From assembly GCF_000518865.1 (NCBI RefSeq), contig NZ_JAEK01000049.1, forward strand, positions 1 to 36,970: a stretch of DNA of 36,970 bases, read 5' to 3'. The number at the start of each line of letters is the position of its first letter. Positions within the stretch are counted from its first letter, which is position 1. The DNA is from Bacillus sp. J37. Lineage in GTDB: Bacteria > Bacillota > Bacilli > Bacillales > Bacillaceae. The position numbers and the translations under genes are program-made. Positions 7,657 to 14,504 of the stretch are shown piece after piece. Under the pieces are notes generated by a model that saw only the letters and a program-made list of their open reading frames with translations, did not search any database and was not told where the DNA came from.

Positions 7657-8604
7657 ATGAATCAAGTAAAAAGTATATTAAAAGACTTTTATGACATAGA
7701 GATTAATGTTGTGTCGCCTCAGCAGGGTGGTTGGGCATCCCTCGCATATAAAGTGTCAAATAAAAATCAAAGCTATTTTTTGAAGGTATATGAAAAAAGC
7801 AGAGCTTCCACACCGAAGTTGACTGCTCTGATTGATCAATATGTTCCAATCTTGGTATGGCTTATAAAGAATAGCAATTTAAAAGGGAAAATCTCCGTTC
7901 CTATGATGACAAGTGAAAGAAAATATAAATGTGAAGATGAGTATGGGATTTATTTGCTTTATGAATATATTGAGGGGGAAACGATTGGGGATCGAGATTT
8001 AACAGAGAATCAGGTTTATCAGCTTTCAAAGATCATAACAGAGCTTCATTCATATAGTGATAACATTCCAATTGGGACTGATGCTTTTATAGAAGATTTT
8101 GAGGTTCCATTTTTACCGATGTTGAGACAAACATTGCAAAAAGGGAGAAATGATTTTCCGTCTGAGGTATGGGAATTGATCCATTCCTACATTCTACAAT
8201 TAAATGATCTGATTTATACACTTGAGGAGCATTCACAGAACTTGAAAAACTCAAAATTAAGAATGGCCTTATGTCATACAGATTTACACAATTGGAATTT
8301 AATGCAGTCGGGACAAGAGCTAATATTAATTGATTGGGAAGGATTGAAACTAGCCCCGCCTGAAGCTGACTTGATGTTCTTAGATGATAAACCCTACTTT
8401 AATGAATTTTTAAGAATCTATCGGAAAACTCATCAAAACTTTTCAATTAATCCTGAAGCAATGACCTTTTATAAGGGAAAGAGACGATTGGAAGATATAT
8501 GGGAATTTATGGAACAACTTTTATATGATAAACAAGGGGAACAAGAAAGAGTTATAACGATGAACTATTTACAGGAAGAGTTGAATGAAATAAATAAATG
8601 GTAA
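7657..8604 (+). CDS. APH-family phosphotransferase, spectinomycin-kinase-like
   Basis: 315 residues. The C-terminal kinase core has the catalytic loop CHTDLHNWNLM (206-216) and the metal site LIDWEGLKLAPPEADLMF (224-241). The N-terminal lobe has GGWASLAYKV as a nucleotide loop and YFLKVYE with the strand lysine. The DWEGLKLAP-EAD arrangement recalls APH(9)-type spectinomycin phosphotransferases, but related kinases act on other small molecules, so the substrate is open. GGAGGGG precedes the ATG by 6 nt. It heads a short plus-strand run with the methyltransferase at 8645 and the nucleotidyltransferase at 9369, which may be co-transcribed. Confidence 0.82.
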   Translation: MNQVKSILKDFYDIEINVVSPQQGGWASLAYKVSNKNQSYFLKVYEKSRASTPKLTALIDQYVPILVWLIKNSNLKGKISVPMMTSERKYKCEDEYGIYLLYEYIEGETIGDRDLTENQVYQLSKIITELHSYSDNIPIGTDAFIEDFEVPFLPMLRQTLQKGRNDFPSEVWELIHSYILQLNDLIYTLEEHSQNLKNSKLRMALCHTDLHNWNLMQSGQELILIDWEGLKLAPPEADLMFLDDKPYFNEFLRIYRKTHQNFSINPEAMTFYKGKRRLEDIWEFMEQLLYDKQGEQERVITMNYLQEELNEINKW

Positions 8605-8644
8605 GGTAAATCTATCCCATTGTTGAATAGGAGGGGGTGAACAT

Positions 8645-9331
8645 ATGAGTATTACAGGATCACAGTTTGATAAAGTGGCTGAAGAGTATGACTTTGTAAC
8701 TAATCTTCTGAATGACAATACCTTTTTTATTGCTAATATGCCAATAGAAAAAGGGAGAGCATTAGATATTGGATGTGGGACGGGAATATTAGTCTATGAA
8801 TTATCCAATTACTTTAGCGAGGTAGTTGGTATTGATATATCGGAAGGGATGCTTGAGTTTGCCAACAAGAAGCGTCAGTGTTCGAATATTTCATACTTGA
8901 AGATGGATGCAGAAAATCTTAGTTTGGGGTATAAGTTTGCTTATATCGTAAGCAGGACGACTTTCCATCATTTGAGGGATATATCAATTGTAATTAATCA
9001 AATGAAAGAATTGCTGTACGAAGGTGGGAAAATTGTTATTCTTGATAATGTGTCTAAGGTTGAAACCCCACCAACGTACGTTTACATATTAGGAGCAATC
9101 CAAGAATTTCTTCCTAACTGTTTCAAATTCGGTGTGAAAAATGCTGTGAGAGTATTCAAGTATAACACTTCAAAGTCGTGGCTCGAACATTTAGCATCTG
9201 ACAAGTACCTTTCAGAACAGAAATACTATGAGATATATGGAAAATTATTGCCTAATTGTACCTTTCGTAGAATGAATTGGGCAATGGGGATTATTTGGGA
9301 AAAACCGATTGTTTCGATGATAACTGAGTGA
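8645..9331 (+). CDS. Class I SAM-dependent methyltransferase
   Basis: 228 residues. SAM-binding motif ALDIGCGTG (39-47), then VVGIDISEGMLEFA (motif II), YLKMDAENL (motif III) and a TTFHHLRD segment typical of UbiE/MenG-type enzymes. The C-terminal third (FRRMNWAMGIIWEKP) is like Bacillus methyltransferases of unknown substrate. AGGAGGGGG lies 7 nt before the ATG, and the gene follows the APH-family gene by 40 bp, so co-expression is likely. It is not closely similar to the other methyltransferase at 4951 outside the SAM fold. Target unknown. Confidence 0.85.
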   Translation: MSITGSQFDKVAEEYDFVTNLLNDNTFFIANMPIEKGRALDIGCGTGILVYELSNYFSEVVGIDISEGMLEFANKKRQCSNISYLKMDAENLSLGYKFAYIVSRTTFHHLRDISIVINQMKELLYEGGKIVILDNVSKVETPPTYVYILGAIQEFLPNCFKFGVKNAVRVFKYNTSKSWLEHLASDKYLSEQKYYEIYGKLLPNCTFRRMNWAMGIIWEKPIVSMITE

Positions 9332-9368
9332 ATGTTATTAACCATAGGATAAAAATAGGAGTTGAAAA

Positions 9369-10205
9369 TTGTTGAGCGTAGAAAACATTTTACAAGAAAT
9401 TAACAATGAATTAAAAGATGTCCCGGGCATTGTTGGAGTGGTATTAGGAGGATCAAGATCAAGAGGTACGAATCACCCAACTTCCGATATAGATATTGGA
9501 ATATATTATGATACATCGGCAGGGTTTGATGTCAGAGGGGTTAGTGAAGCTGCTACTAGATTGGATGATGACCATAGAGAAAATCTAGTTACATCTTTAG
9601 GTGAGTGGGGTGCCTGGATAAATGGTGGTGGTTGGATTGTCGTTCAAGGGTACCATGTAGATTTGATTTTTCGGGATATAAAAAGGGTATCTCAAGTAAT
9701 TGATGATTGTTTACAGGGCAAGGTTTCTACTCATTATCATACAGGACATCCACATGCCTATCTAAATGTTATGTATATGGGGGAAATCTCCATTTGTAAA
9801 ATATTGTATGAATGTACCAATCAAATTTCAGATTTAAAAGCTAAGACTAGCCCTTATCCAAAATCATTAAAGGATGCCATAATCGGCTATTTCATGTTTG
9901 AAGCATCTTTTTCTTTGATGTTTGCGAAGGACAATGTGGATAAGGATGATATTACATATGTTACGGGGCACTGCTTCCGAACTATTTCATGTTTAAATCA
10001 AGTATTATTTGCTTTGAATGATGAATACTGTATCAATGAGAAAAAAGCTGTCCGAATGATTGAGAGCTTTAATCAGAAACCCAATAATTATAAGAAAAAC
10101 ATCGACCAGATTGTTACATTAATTTCTTCCGATTCAGATCATACGAGTGAAGCGGTTAAAATGTTGCATGACCTTGTGTCGGAAACGGAAAAGATACTAA
10201 AATAA
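9369..10205 (+). CDS. Nucleotidyltransferase-domain protein
   Basis: 278 residues from a TTG start 7 nt after AGGAG; a second TTG at 9372 is equally possible. The nucleotidyltransferase signature GGSRSRGT (27-34) and SDIDIGIYYD (39-48) supplies two metal-binding aspartates, with a third probably in YHVDLIF. The C-terminal half is helical. This is the ANT/minimal-nucleotidyltransferase fold, like the family of putative kanamycin-type or DUF4037-like enzymes, but it is clearly different from the AadK-type gene at 5800. Adenylylation of a drug is plausible from context; the substrate is unknown. It ends the run that begins with the APH-family gene. Confidence 0.8.
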   Translation: MLSVENILQEINNELKDVPGIVGVVLGGSRSRGTNHPTSDIDIGIYYDTSAGFDVRGVSEAATRLDDDHRENLVTSLGEWGAWINGGGWIVVQGYHVDLIFRDIKRVSQVIDDCLQGKVSTHYHTGHPHAYLNVMYMGEISICKILYECTNQISDLKAKTSPYPKSLKDAIIGYFMFEASFSLMFAKDNVDKDDITYVTGHCFRTISCLNQVLFALNDEYCINEKKAVRMIESFNQKPNNYKKNIDQIVTLISSDSDHTSEAVKMLHDLVSETEKILK

Positions 10206-10258
10206 ATATCAAGTTGAAGGTAAATAACCGTCTCTAATTGTAAAAGCACTATTTATCT

Positions 10259-10287
10259 TTGACTTTTTGTAAAAGAGAACCTATAAT
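10259..10287 (+). promoter_or_regulatory. Strong promoter of the ErmD-type leader
   Basis: TTGACT (10259-10264), 17-bp spacer, perfect TATAAT (10282-10287). It drives the leader peptide ORF at 10328 and, beyond two terminators, the rRNA methyltransferase gene. Confidence 0.85.
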
Positions 10288-10327
10288 AATCACTATACTT
10301 TTAAACGTTAAGGAGGATTATTAAAAA

Positions 10328-10372
10328 ATGACACATTTTATGAGACTACGATTCCCAACTTTGAACCAGTAA
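10328..10372 (+). CDS. Macrolide-sensing leader peptide MTHFMRLRFPTLNQ
   Basis: 14 codons from ATG (10328-10330), 11 nt after a perfect AAGGAGG, to TAA (10370-10372). From memory the ermD/ermK leader peptide is MTHSMRLRFPTLNQ, so this differs by one residue (Ser4 to Phe). In ErmDL the Arg-Leu-Arg motif stalls the ribosome when a macrolide or ketolide occupies the exit tunnel. Here the leader precedes two terminators and an RlmA-type gene rather than an erm gene. It is too short for ordinary gene finders. Confidence 0.92.
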   Translation: MTHFMRLRFPTLNQ

Positions 10373-10542
10373 TTGAATACGTTCAAAGGCTCTGTTTGTG
10401 TATGCAGAGTAAACGGGATTAGTCTGTCCTTTTTTAATAATCTTCATTTCATAGTTATTCACCACATCCAGCAATTTATTTCCCCCAATCAACTTATGGG
10501 TGGATCCTTATTGCCTGTTTATGTGTGGAAAATATGTAATGT

Positions 10543-10578
10543 AAGGAAAGGCGACTTATTTGCCTTTCTTTATTTTTG
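10543..10578 (+). terminator. First terminator of the attenuator
   Basis: GAAAGGC (10546-10552) pairs with GCCTTTC (10562-10568), with partial extension on both sides, followed by TTTATTTTTG. It would stop transcription about 250 nt after the start unless antiterminated. Confidence 0.75.
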
Positions 10579-10687
10579 TCTAATTTAACCTTTCGTTGTT
10601 TAGATCAAGGGCAGGTTTTATTTGCTGACGGCTTTTAATAGCTCCCCCTAATAGAATAAGGATGGGTCTCTTTCCCTTTACTCTCAA

Positions 10688-10716
10688 ATCACAGGCAGAT
10701 GCTTGTGATTTTTTTA
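10688..10716 (+). terminator. Second terminator of the attenuator
   Basis: ATCACAGGC (10688-10696) pairs with GCTTGTGAT (10701-10709) with one G-U pair, followed by seven T. It ends just 20 bp before the start codon, next to the AAAGGAAG ribosome binding site, so it gates the methyltransferase gene directly. Confidence 0.8.
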
Positions 10717-10735
10717 TTTGAAAGGAAGAGAAACC

Positions 10736-11635
10736 ATGATTAATAAAGAAAAAAGTGCTGAATTAGTTAATAAATATGTTCATGTATTTAGTTGTCCGCT
10801 TTGTAAAAGTCCAATGAAGGTCACTCATTTAAAGAGCCTAGTCTGCCTGAATAATCATACGTTTGATTTTGCGAAACAAGGCTATGTAAACATGATGACT
10901 CATTCTACAAATAGCCATTATGCCAAGGAATTATTTAAAGCACGACAAAAAGTCATTATGGAAAATAACCTTTTTGCCCTCCTACACAAGGAAATTTCAG
11001 AAATTATCATTGAAAATATGGATGCTTTAAAGGGTGAAATTATAATTTTTGATGCAGGGTGTGGAGAAGGATCACATTTACAAAGGATCTTAGATGAATG
11101 TAAGAATGAAACAATTGCAGGAATTGGTTTAGATATTTCAAAAGAGGGCATACGAATGGCGGCACGCAATTACAAAAAGTCCATTTGGCTTGTCGGTGAT
11201 TTAGCAAATTCACCATTACAGGATCAATCATGCCATATCATTTTGAATATCCTATCACCTGCAAATTATAAGGAATTCCAAAGGATCTTAGTACCTAATG
11301 GTCTCATTATTAAAGTTGTTCCTCGTTCAAATTATTTAAAAGAACTACGAGAAGCACGATTCGATGAGAAAGATAAAACGTCTTATAAAAATGATGAAAC
11401 GGTATCTCTTTTTAAACAGCATTTTCATCTTATGGACACTTTCGAAATTAGTTATACCAAGGGACTAAATGTAAAAGATTTAACAAATTTAACTCAAATG
11501 TCGCCACTTTCCTGGAATATGAGCAAGGACGATATGGAACAAATTATAAATCGTGGAATTTCCAGGATTACCATTGACTTAGATATTTTGGTAGGAATAA
11601 ATAAGTCAAATAATACTAATGAACGGCCAAATTAG
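10736..11635 (+). CDS. rlmA: RlmA/TlrB-type 23S rRNA (guanine-N1)-methyltransferase
   Basis: 299 residues from ATG 10736, after AAAGGAAGAG; the in-frame TTG at 10718 would include the ribosome binding site and is rejected. An N-terminal zinc site (C20-x2-C23, C37-x3-H41) leads into HTFDFAKQGYVNMM, the hallmark of RlmA proteins. The SAM motif is FDAGCGEG (105-112). Family members methylate N1 of G745 (RlmA-I) or G748 (RlmA-II/TlrB) of 23S rRNA in the macrolide/tylosin tunnel region; in Firmicutes G748 is usual. Control by a macrolide-arrest leader fits a role in macrolide response. The exact base modified is inference. Confidence 0.88.
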   Translation: MINKEKSAELVNKYVHVFSCPLCKSPMKVTHLKSLVCLNNHTFDFAKQGYVNMMTHSTNSHYAKELFKARQKVIMENNLFALLHKEISEIIIENMDALKGEIIIFDAGCGEGSHLQRILDECKNETIAGIGLDISKEGIRMAARNYKKSIWLVGDLANSPLQDQSCHIILNILSPANYKEFQRILVPNGLIIKVVPRSNYLKELREARFDEKDKTSYKNDETVSLFKQHFHLMDTFEISYTKGLNVKDLTNLTQMSPLSWNMSKDDMEQIINRGISRITIDLDILVGINKSNNTNERPN

Positions 11636-11741
11636 ACTCGAAAAAGTGTAATGGGTGTCCCATAGCTGTACCATTTTCTATAACAATTTGATTATCAATA
11701 AATGGAATATAAATAATCCTACGAAATAGGGGGAGTAAACG

Positions 11742-11765
11742 ATGCAATTTTTATTATTCTTTTGA
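11742..11765 (+). CDS. Short leader peptide MQFLLFF
   Basis: Seven codons from ATG (11742-11744), about 6 nt after GGGGGAG, to TGA (11763-11765). It lies 80 bp upstream of the ABC-F gene, and its stop codon overlaps the first base pairs of a hairpin. Very short hydrophobic leaders of this sort precede inducible antibiotic-resistance ABC-F genes (for example the MYLIFM leader of msrD). Which drug would stall it is unknown. Confidence 0.7.
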   Translation: MQFLLFF

Positions 11766-11817
11766 TACGGGCTTTAACTTGAAATAAAGGCTCGTATCGG
11801 TCCTAGCTATCGGTACG
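11764..11817 (+). promoter_or_regulatory. Mutually exclusive hairpins before the ABC-F gene
   Basis: Hairpin 1 pairs GATACGGGCTTT (from 11764) with AAAGGCTCGTATC (to 11798), about 12 bp with two wobbles. Hairpin 2 pairs CGTATCGGT (11793-11801) with ATCGGTACG (11809-11817). They share CGTATC, so only one can form. A ribosome stalled at the end of MQFLLFF would block hairpin 1 and favour hairpin 2. Neither hairpin has a T-run or covers the GGGAGGT of the ABC-F gene, so the output step is unclear. Confidence 0.55.
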
Positions 11818-11846
11818 AAATCACCAATTTTCGGGAGGTAGCAAAA

Positions 11847-13310
11847 ATGGAAGAAATATGTTTTGAATTAGAAAATGTTGAACTAACTTATTTAGATAAA
11901 ACTGTATTAGTGATTGAGCGTTTAGCTGTTCATCAGTTTGATCGCATCGGTGTTGTCGGGGAAAATGGAGCAGGAAAAAGTACGTTATTAAAGTTACTAG
12001 CGGGTATAGTTCAACCGTCAAACGGAAAAGTGAAAAGTCATGTAGACTTTGCTTATTTTGATCAATTAACTGTACCAGGGCCAGCAGAGGTGGATTATGA
12101 CCTAAAAGGAAAGCTGTCTATCCCTGAAACAGACATCAATAATTTCAGCGGTGGGGAACAAACAAGGCTGAAACTAGCTCAATTTTTTTCAAACTATCAT
12201 GAAGGTTTATTAATTGACGAGCCAACCACGCATCTTGATGCAGAGGGTGTAGAACTTTTTATCGGTGAATTGGCTTACTATTATGGTGCACTCGTACTCG
12301 TGAGTCATGACCGGTATGTATTAGATAAACTTGTGACGAAGATTTGGGAAGTCCAAGATGGAATTGTAACGGAATATACAGGGAACTATTCGGATTACGT
12401 CGTACAAAAAGAACTTCAGAAAAGGCAACAGCAGGAACAACATGACAAGTATTTAAAAGAAAAATCACGTCTTATCAAAGCCGCAGAAGAAAAGATGAAG
12501 AAGGCTGAAAAAATTACACAGGCCAATGGACATATGTCCAAAAAAGAAACAAAAGCAAAGGCGAATAAAATGTTTATGACGAAATCCAAGGATACAAGTC
12601 AAAAGGCAGTCCAAAGAGCAGCAAAAGCAATAGAGCAAAGAGTAGAACAACTTGAAGCGGTGGAAGCACCGAAAGAAGAGCAAATCATTCGATTTCACCA
12701 GTCTAGTGCTTTGCAATTACACAATAAATTTCCGATAATGGCAGATCAGTTAAGGCTAAAGGCGGGGGAGAAGACACTTCTTGATAAATCGGGTTTTCAA
12801 TTCCCGTTAGGCAAGACCATTGCTATTACAGGTAAAAACGGTTCAGGTAAAACAACGTTGCTTCGGCATATTTTACAGCGTGGTGAAGGGATTACGATTT
12901 CGCCAAAAGCGGTTATCGGCATTTATGAACAAATGGACTATCAGTTTACAAAGGATGAATCTGTACTGGAATTTATGAAAGATAGAAGTGATTTCGATGA
13001 GAGCAAAATTCGTTCTGTTCTACACTCTATGAATATTACAGGAAATGATTTAAAAAAGAATGTCCGGAATTTAAGCGGTGGAGAGTCTATTCGTCTAATA
13101 TTGTGTCAGTTATTCTTAGGAAGATACAATATACTCATTTTGGATGAGCCCACGAACTTTTTGGATGTTTTTTGTATTGAAGCGTTGGAACGGTTTTTAA
13201 AAGGATATGAAGGAACTGTACTATTTGTATCGCATGATCGAACCTTTGTTGATAGAGTGGCTGATTGTGTTTATGTCATAGAGGATCAAAAGTTAGTATT
13301 AAAAAGCTAA
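11847..13310 (+). CDS. ABC-F ribosomal protection protein (Msr/Vga-like)
   Basis: 487 residues, two ATP-binding domains and no membrane segments. First domain: Walker A GENGAGKST (38-46), signature SGGEQ (101-105), Walker B LLIDEPTTHLD (121-131). Second domain: Walker A GKNGSGKTT (about 334-342), signature LSGGES (about 410) and LILDEPTNFLD (about 430). Between them is a long charged linker (about 185-275), the part that enters the ribosome in this family. ABC-F resistance proteins displace macrolides, lincosamides, streptogramins or pleuromutilins. The first domain is compact, as in Msr/Vga types. GGGAGGT lies 7 nt before the ATG. Drug spectrum cannot be assigned; a housekeeping ABC-F is less likely given the leader. 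Confidence 0.88.
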   Translation: MEEICFELENVELTYLDKTVLVIERLAVHQFDRIGVVGENGAGKSTLLKLLAGIVQPSNGKVKSHVDFAYFDQLTVPGPAEVDYDLKGKLSIPETDINNFSGGEQTRLKLAQFFSNYHEGLLIDEPTTHLDAEGVELFIGELAYYYGALVLVSHDRYVLDKLVTKIWEVQDGIVTEYTGNYSDYVVQKELQKRQQQEQHDKYLKEKSRLIKAAEEKMKKAEKITQANGHMSKKETKAKANKMFMTKSKDTSQKAVQRAAKAIEQRVEQLEAVEAPKEEQIIRFHQSSALQLHNKFPIMADQLRLKAGEKTLLDKSGFQFPLGKTIAITGKNGSGKTTLLRHILQRGEGITISPKAVIGIYEQMDYQFTKDESVLEFMKDRSDFDESKIRSVLHSMNITGNDLKKNVRNLSGGESIRLILCQLFLGRYNILILDEPTNFLDVFCIEALERFLKGYEGTVLFVSHDRTFVDRVADCVYVIEDQKLVLKS

Positions 13311-13358
13311 TGTAAAAAATGGGTAGGGATGTAAAGGGGTCATTATGATCTTAGAGAT

Positions 13359-13600
13359 GTAGCTGTTACTTTCCTCTTCCCTCTGCTAAAAAGTTACTAC
13401 CTACTGTTAAATAGTTGGTTTCCAAACGGCAAAGGAAGCGGGAAGAGCAGCGGACAGTCAATTATGTAATTAATCGTTACTCAATCGGTTTTTTCAATCA
13501 AAAATCAATATTATATCGGGGCGGGTCCAGTAGGACTTCGTCCCGTTTCTTTATGTCCAATATCCCTTCAATCCCTTGTCCATAGCGTGTTCAGGTGTTT
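13359..13600. repeat. Dispersed intergenic repeat, copy B
   Basis: Diverged copy of 1671-1885 with the same ordered blocks (TAAATAGTTGGT, AACGGCAAAGG, CGGGAAG, GAGCAGCGG, GCGGGTCCAGT). Near GGGTCCAG it can fold by pairing GGACTTCGTCC. It is non-coding and sits just after the ABC-F gene. Confidence 0.6.
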
Positions 13601-13711
13601 TCCATATCGTTTTCTATACAGTACGAAAGAACACGGAATAGAAGTAGGGAGAGATGTATTAAAAGGGTTTTTCATTTTCCCCTTTAAGGGTCAGTTTTCT
13701 AACGTATGGGT

Positions 13712-13742
13712 AGGCCACTTTAGTATAAAGTAGCCTATTTCT
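13712..13742 (+). terminator. Terminator-like hairpin
   Basis: AGGCCACTTTA (13712-13722) pairs with TAAAGTAGCCT (13726-13736) with one mismatch, followed by ATTTCTT. It lies about 400 bp after the ABC-F gene, with no closer terminator visible, so it may end that transcript. Confidence 0.45.
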
Positions 13743-13836
13743 TGCTTCTTAACAGTGATTATAGTCAATGAATTTCTTATAATGTTAGGTTCCACATTAT
13801 ATATGTTTTTACAGTCTATTAAACATGAATAAGGCC

Positions 13837-13865
13837 TTTTCATGCACCAATCTTTACGCTATAAT
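13837..13865 (+). promoter_or_regulatory. Promoter of the 18-codon ORF at 13905
   Basis: TTTTCA (13837-13842), 17-bp spacer, perfect TATAAT (13860-13865). Confidence 0.55.
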
Positions 13866-13904
13866 TTAATGTAACGAACAATTGTTTGGAAGGTTGGAAT
13901 CAAT

Positions 13905-13961
13905 ATGAATTGCTTTAGTACACAAAAATATAAATCATTTTTCATAAAACTCGTGTCCTGA
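13905..13961 (+). CDS. 18-residue leader-like peptide MNCFSTQKYKSFFIKLVS
   Basis: Starts at ATG 13905, 11 nt after GGAAGG, downstream of a TATAAT promoter, and ends at TGA 13959-13961. Its last codons form the left arm of a terminator (13949-13980), so translation of its end must disrupt that hairpin. This is the layout of an attenuator leader. The next gene is the XRE regulator at 14124. I do not recognise the peptide. The unit at 17078-17216 has the same design. Confidence 0.6.
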   Translation: MNCFSTQKYKSFFIKLVS

Positions 13962-13980
13962 AAAGGATGCGGGTTTTTTT
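13949..13980 (+). terminator. Terminator overlapping the 18-codon ORF
   Basis: ACTCGTGTCC (13949-13958) pairs with GGATGCGGGT (13965-13974) using several G-U pairs, followed by a run of T. The stop codon of the small ORF lies in the loop. Confidence 0.7.
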
Positions 13981-14123
13981 GTTTTTTGCCTACCGACAAG
14001 TAGACAGTTTTTATCTTAAACGTTTAAATCATCAATTCCGAAGTGAACTATTCGAAGCAATTTAGATTAGTAACCTAATTAAACAGTTGTAAACAATTAA
14101 AACATTAAAAAGGGGTGGCAAAT

Positions 14124-14504
14124 GTGTCAAAAGACAGAAAGATTCCTAGTGAATTTGCCAAAACGATGGAGCAGTATCGAATTAAAAAGGGAATTTCATT
14201 AAATAAACTTGCAGCCGATTGTGGGGTCTCTCCTGCCTATCTATCTAGGATAAAAACTGGAAAAAGAAATGCCCCTTCAGTTCCGATTGCAATGACTATT
14301 GCAAGGGAGCTTGACATACCCGCAGAGAAAATACTGAAAATGTTGGGAATGAATGAGGAAGTAAAGGAGCTTTTTGATTTACTGTCCGATAATGAATTTA
14401 CGGTTAGAGGGCAATTGGTTGAACCTAATGTCAGAGAGTCAATAATAGGCATTCTGAGGGGTGTTTTACCTTACTTGATGAAAGGAGATACTAGAAATGA
14501 GTAA
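14124..14504 (+). CDS. XRE-family helix-turn-helix regulator
   Basis: About 126 residues. The helix-turn-helix is at about residues 12-60: AKTMEQYRIKKGISLNKLAADCGVSPAYLSRIKTGKR, a textbook XRE motif. GTG 14124 is 8 nt from AAAGGGG and is preferred over the in-frame GTG at 14115, which overlaps that site. The remaining ~65 residues may form an oligomer interface. The 3' end overlaps the nuclease gene by 8 bp, so the two are translationally coupled and the regulator probably controls the pair. It lies downstream of the leader/terminator unit at 13837-13980. Confidence 0.85.
   Translation: MSKDRKIPSEFAKTMEQYRIKKGISLNKLAADCGVSPAYLSRIKTGKRNAPSVPIAMTIARELDIPAEKILKMLGMNEEVKELFDLLSDNEFTVRGQLVEPNVRESIIGILRGVLPYLMKGDTRNE

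Larger units (their letters stand above)
10373..10735 (+). promoter_or_regulatory. Attenuator region between leader and rRNA methyltransferase
   Basis: 363 bp with no gene; the 71-codon open frame at 10373-10588 has no ribosome binding site. It contains a CTCTG/CAGAG hairpin near 10392-10412 and two terminators (10543-10578, 10688-10716). Ribosome stalling on the leader should change folding here and allow readthrough, as described for ermK transcription attenuation. Confidence 0.7.

Noticed and set aside
10373-10588. 71-codon ORF after the ErmD-type leader
   Set aside because: No ribosome binding site; it overlaps attenuator hairpins. The true ORF here is the 14-codon leader at 10328.
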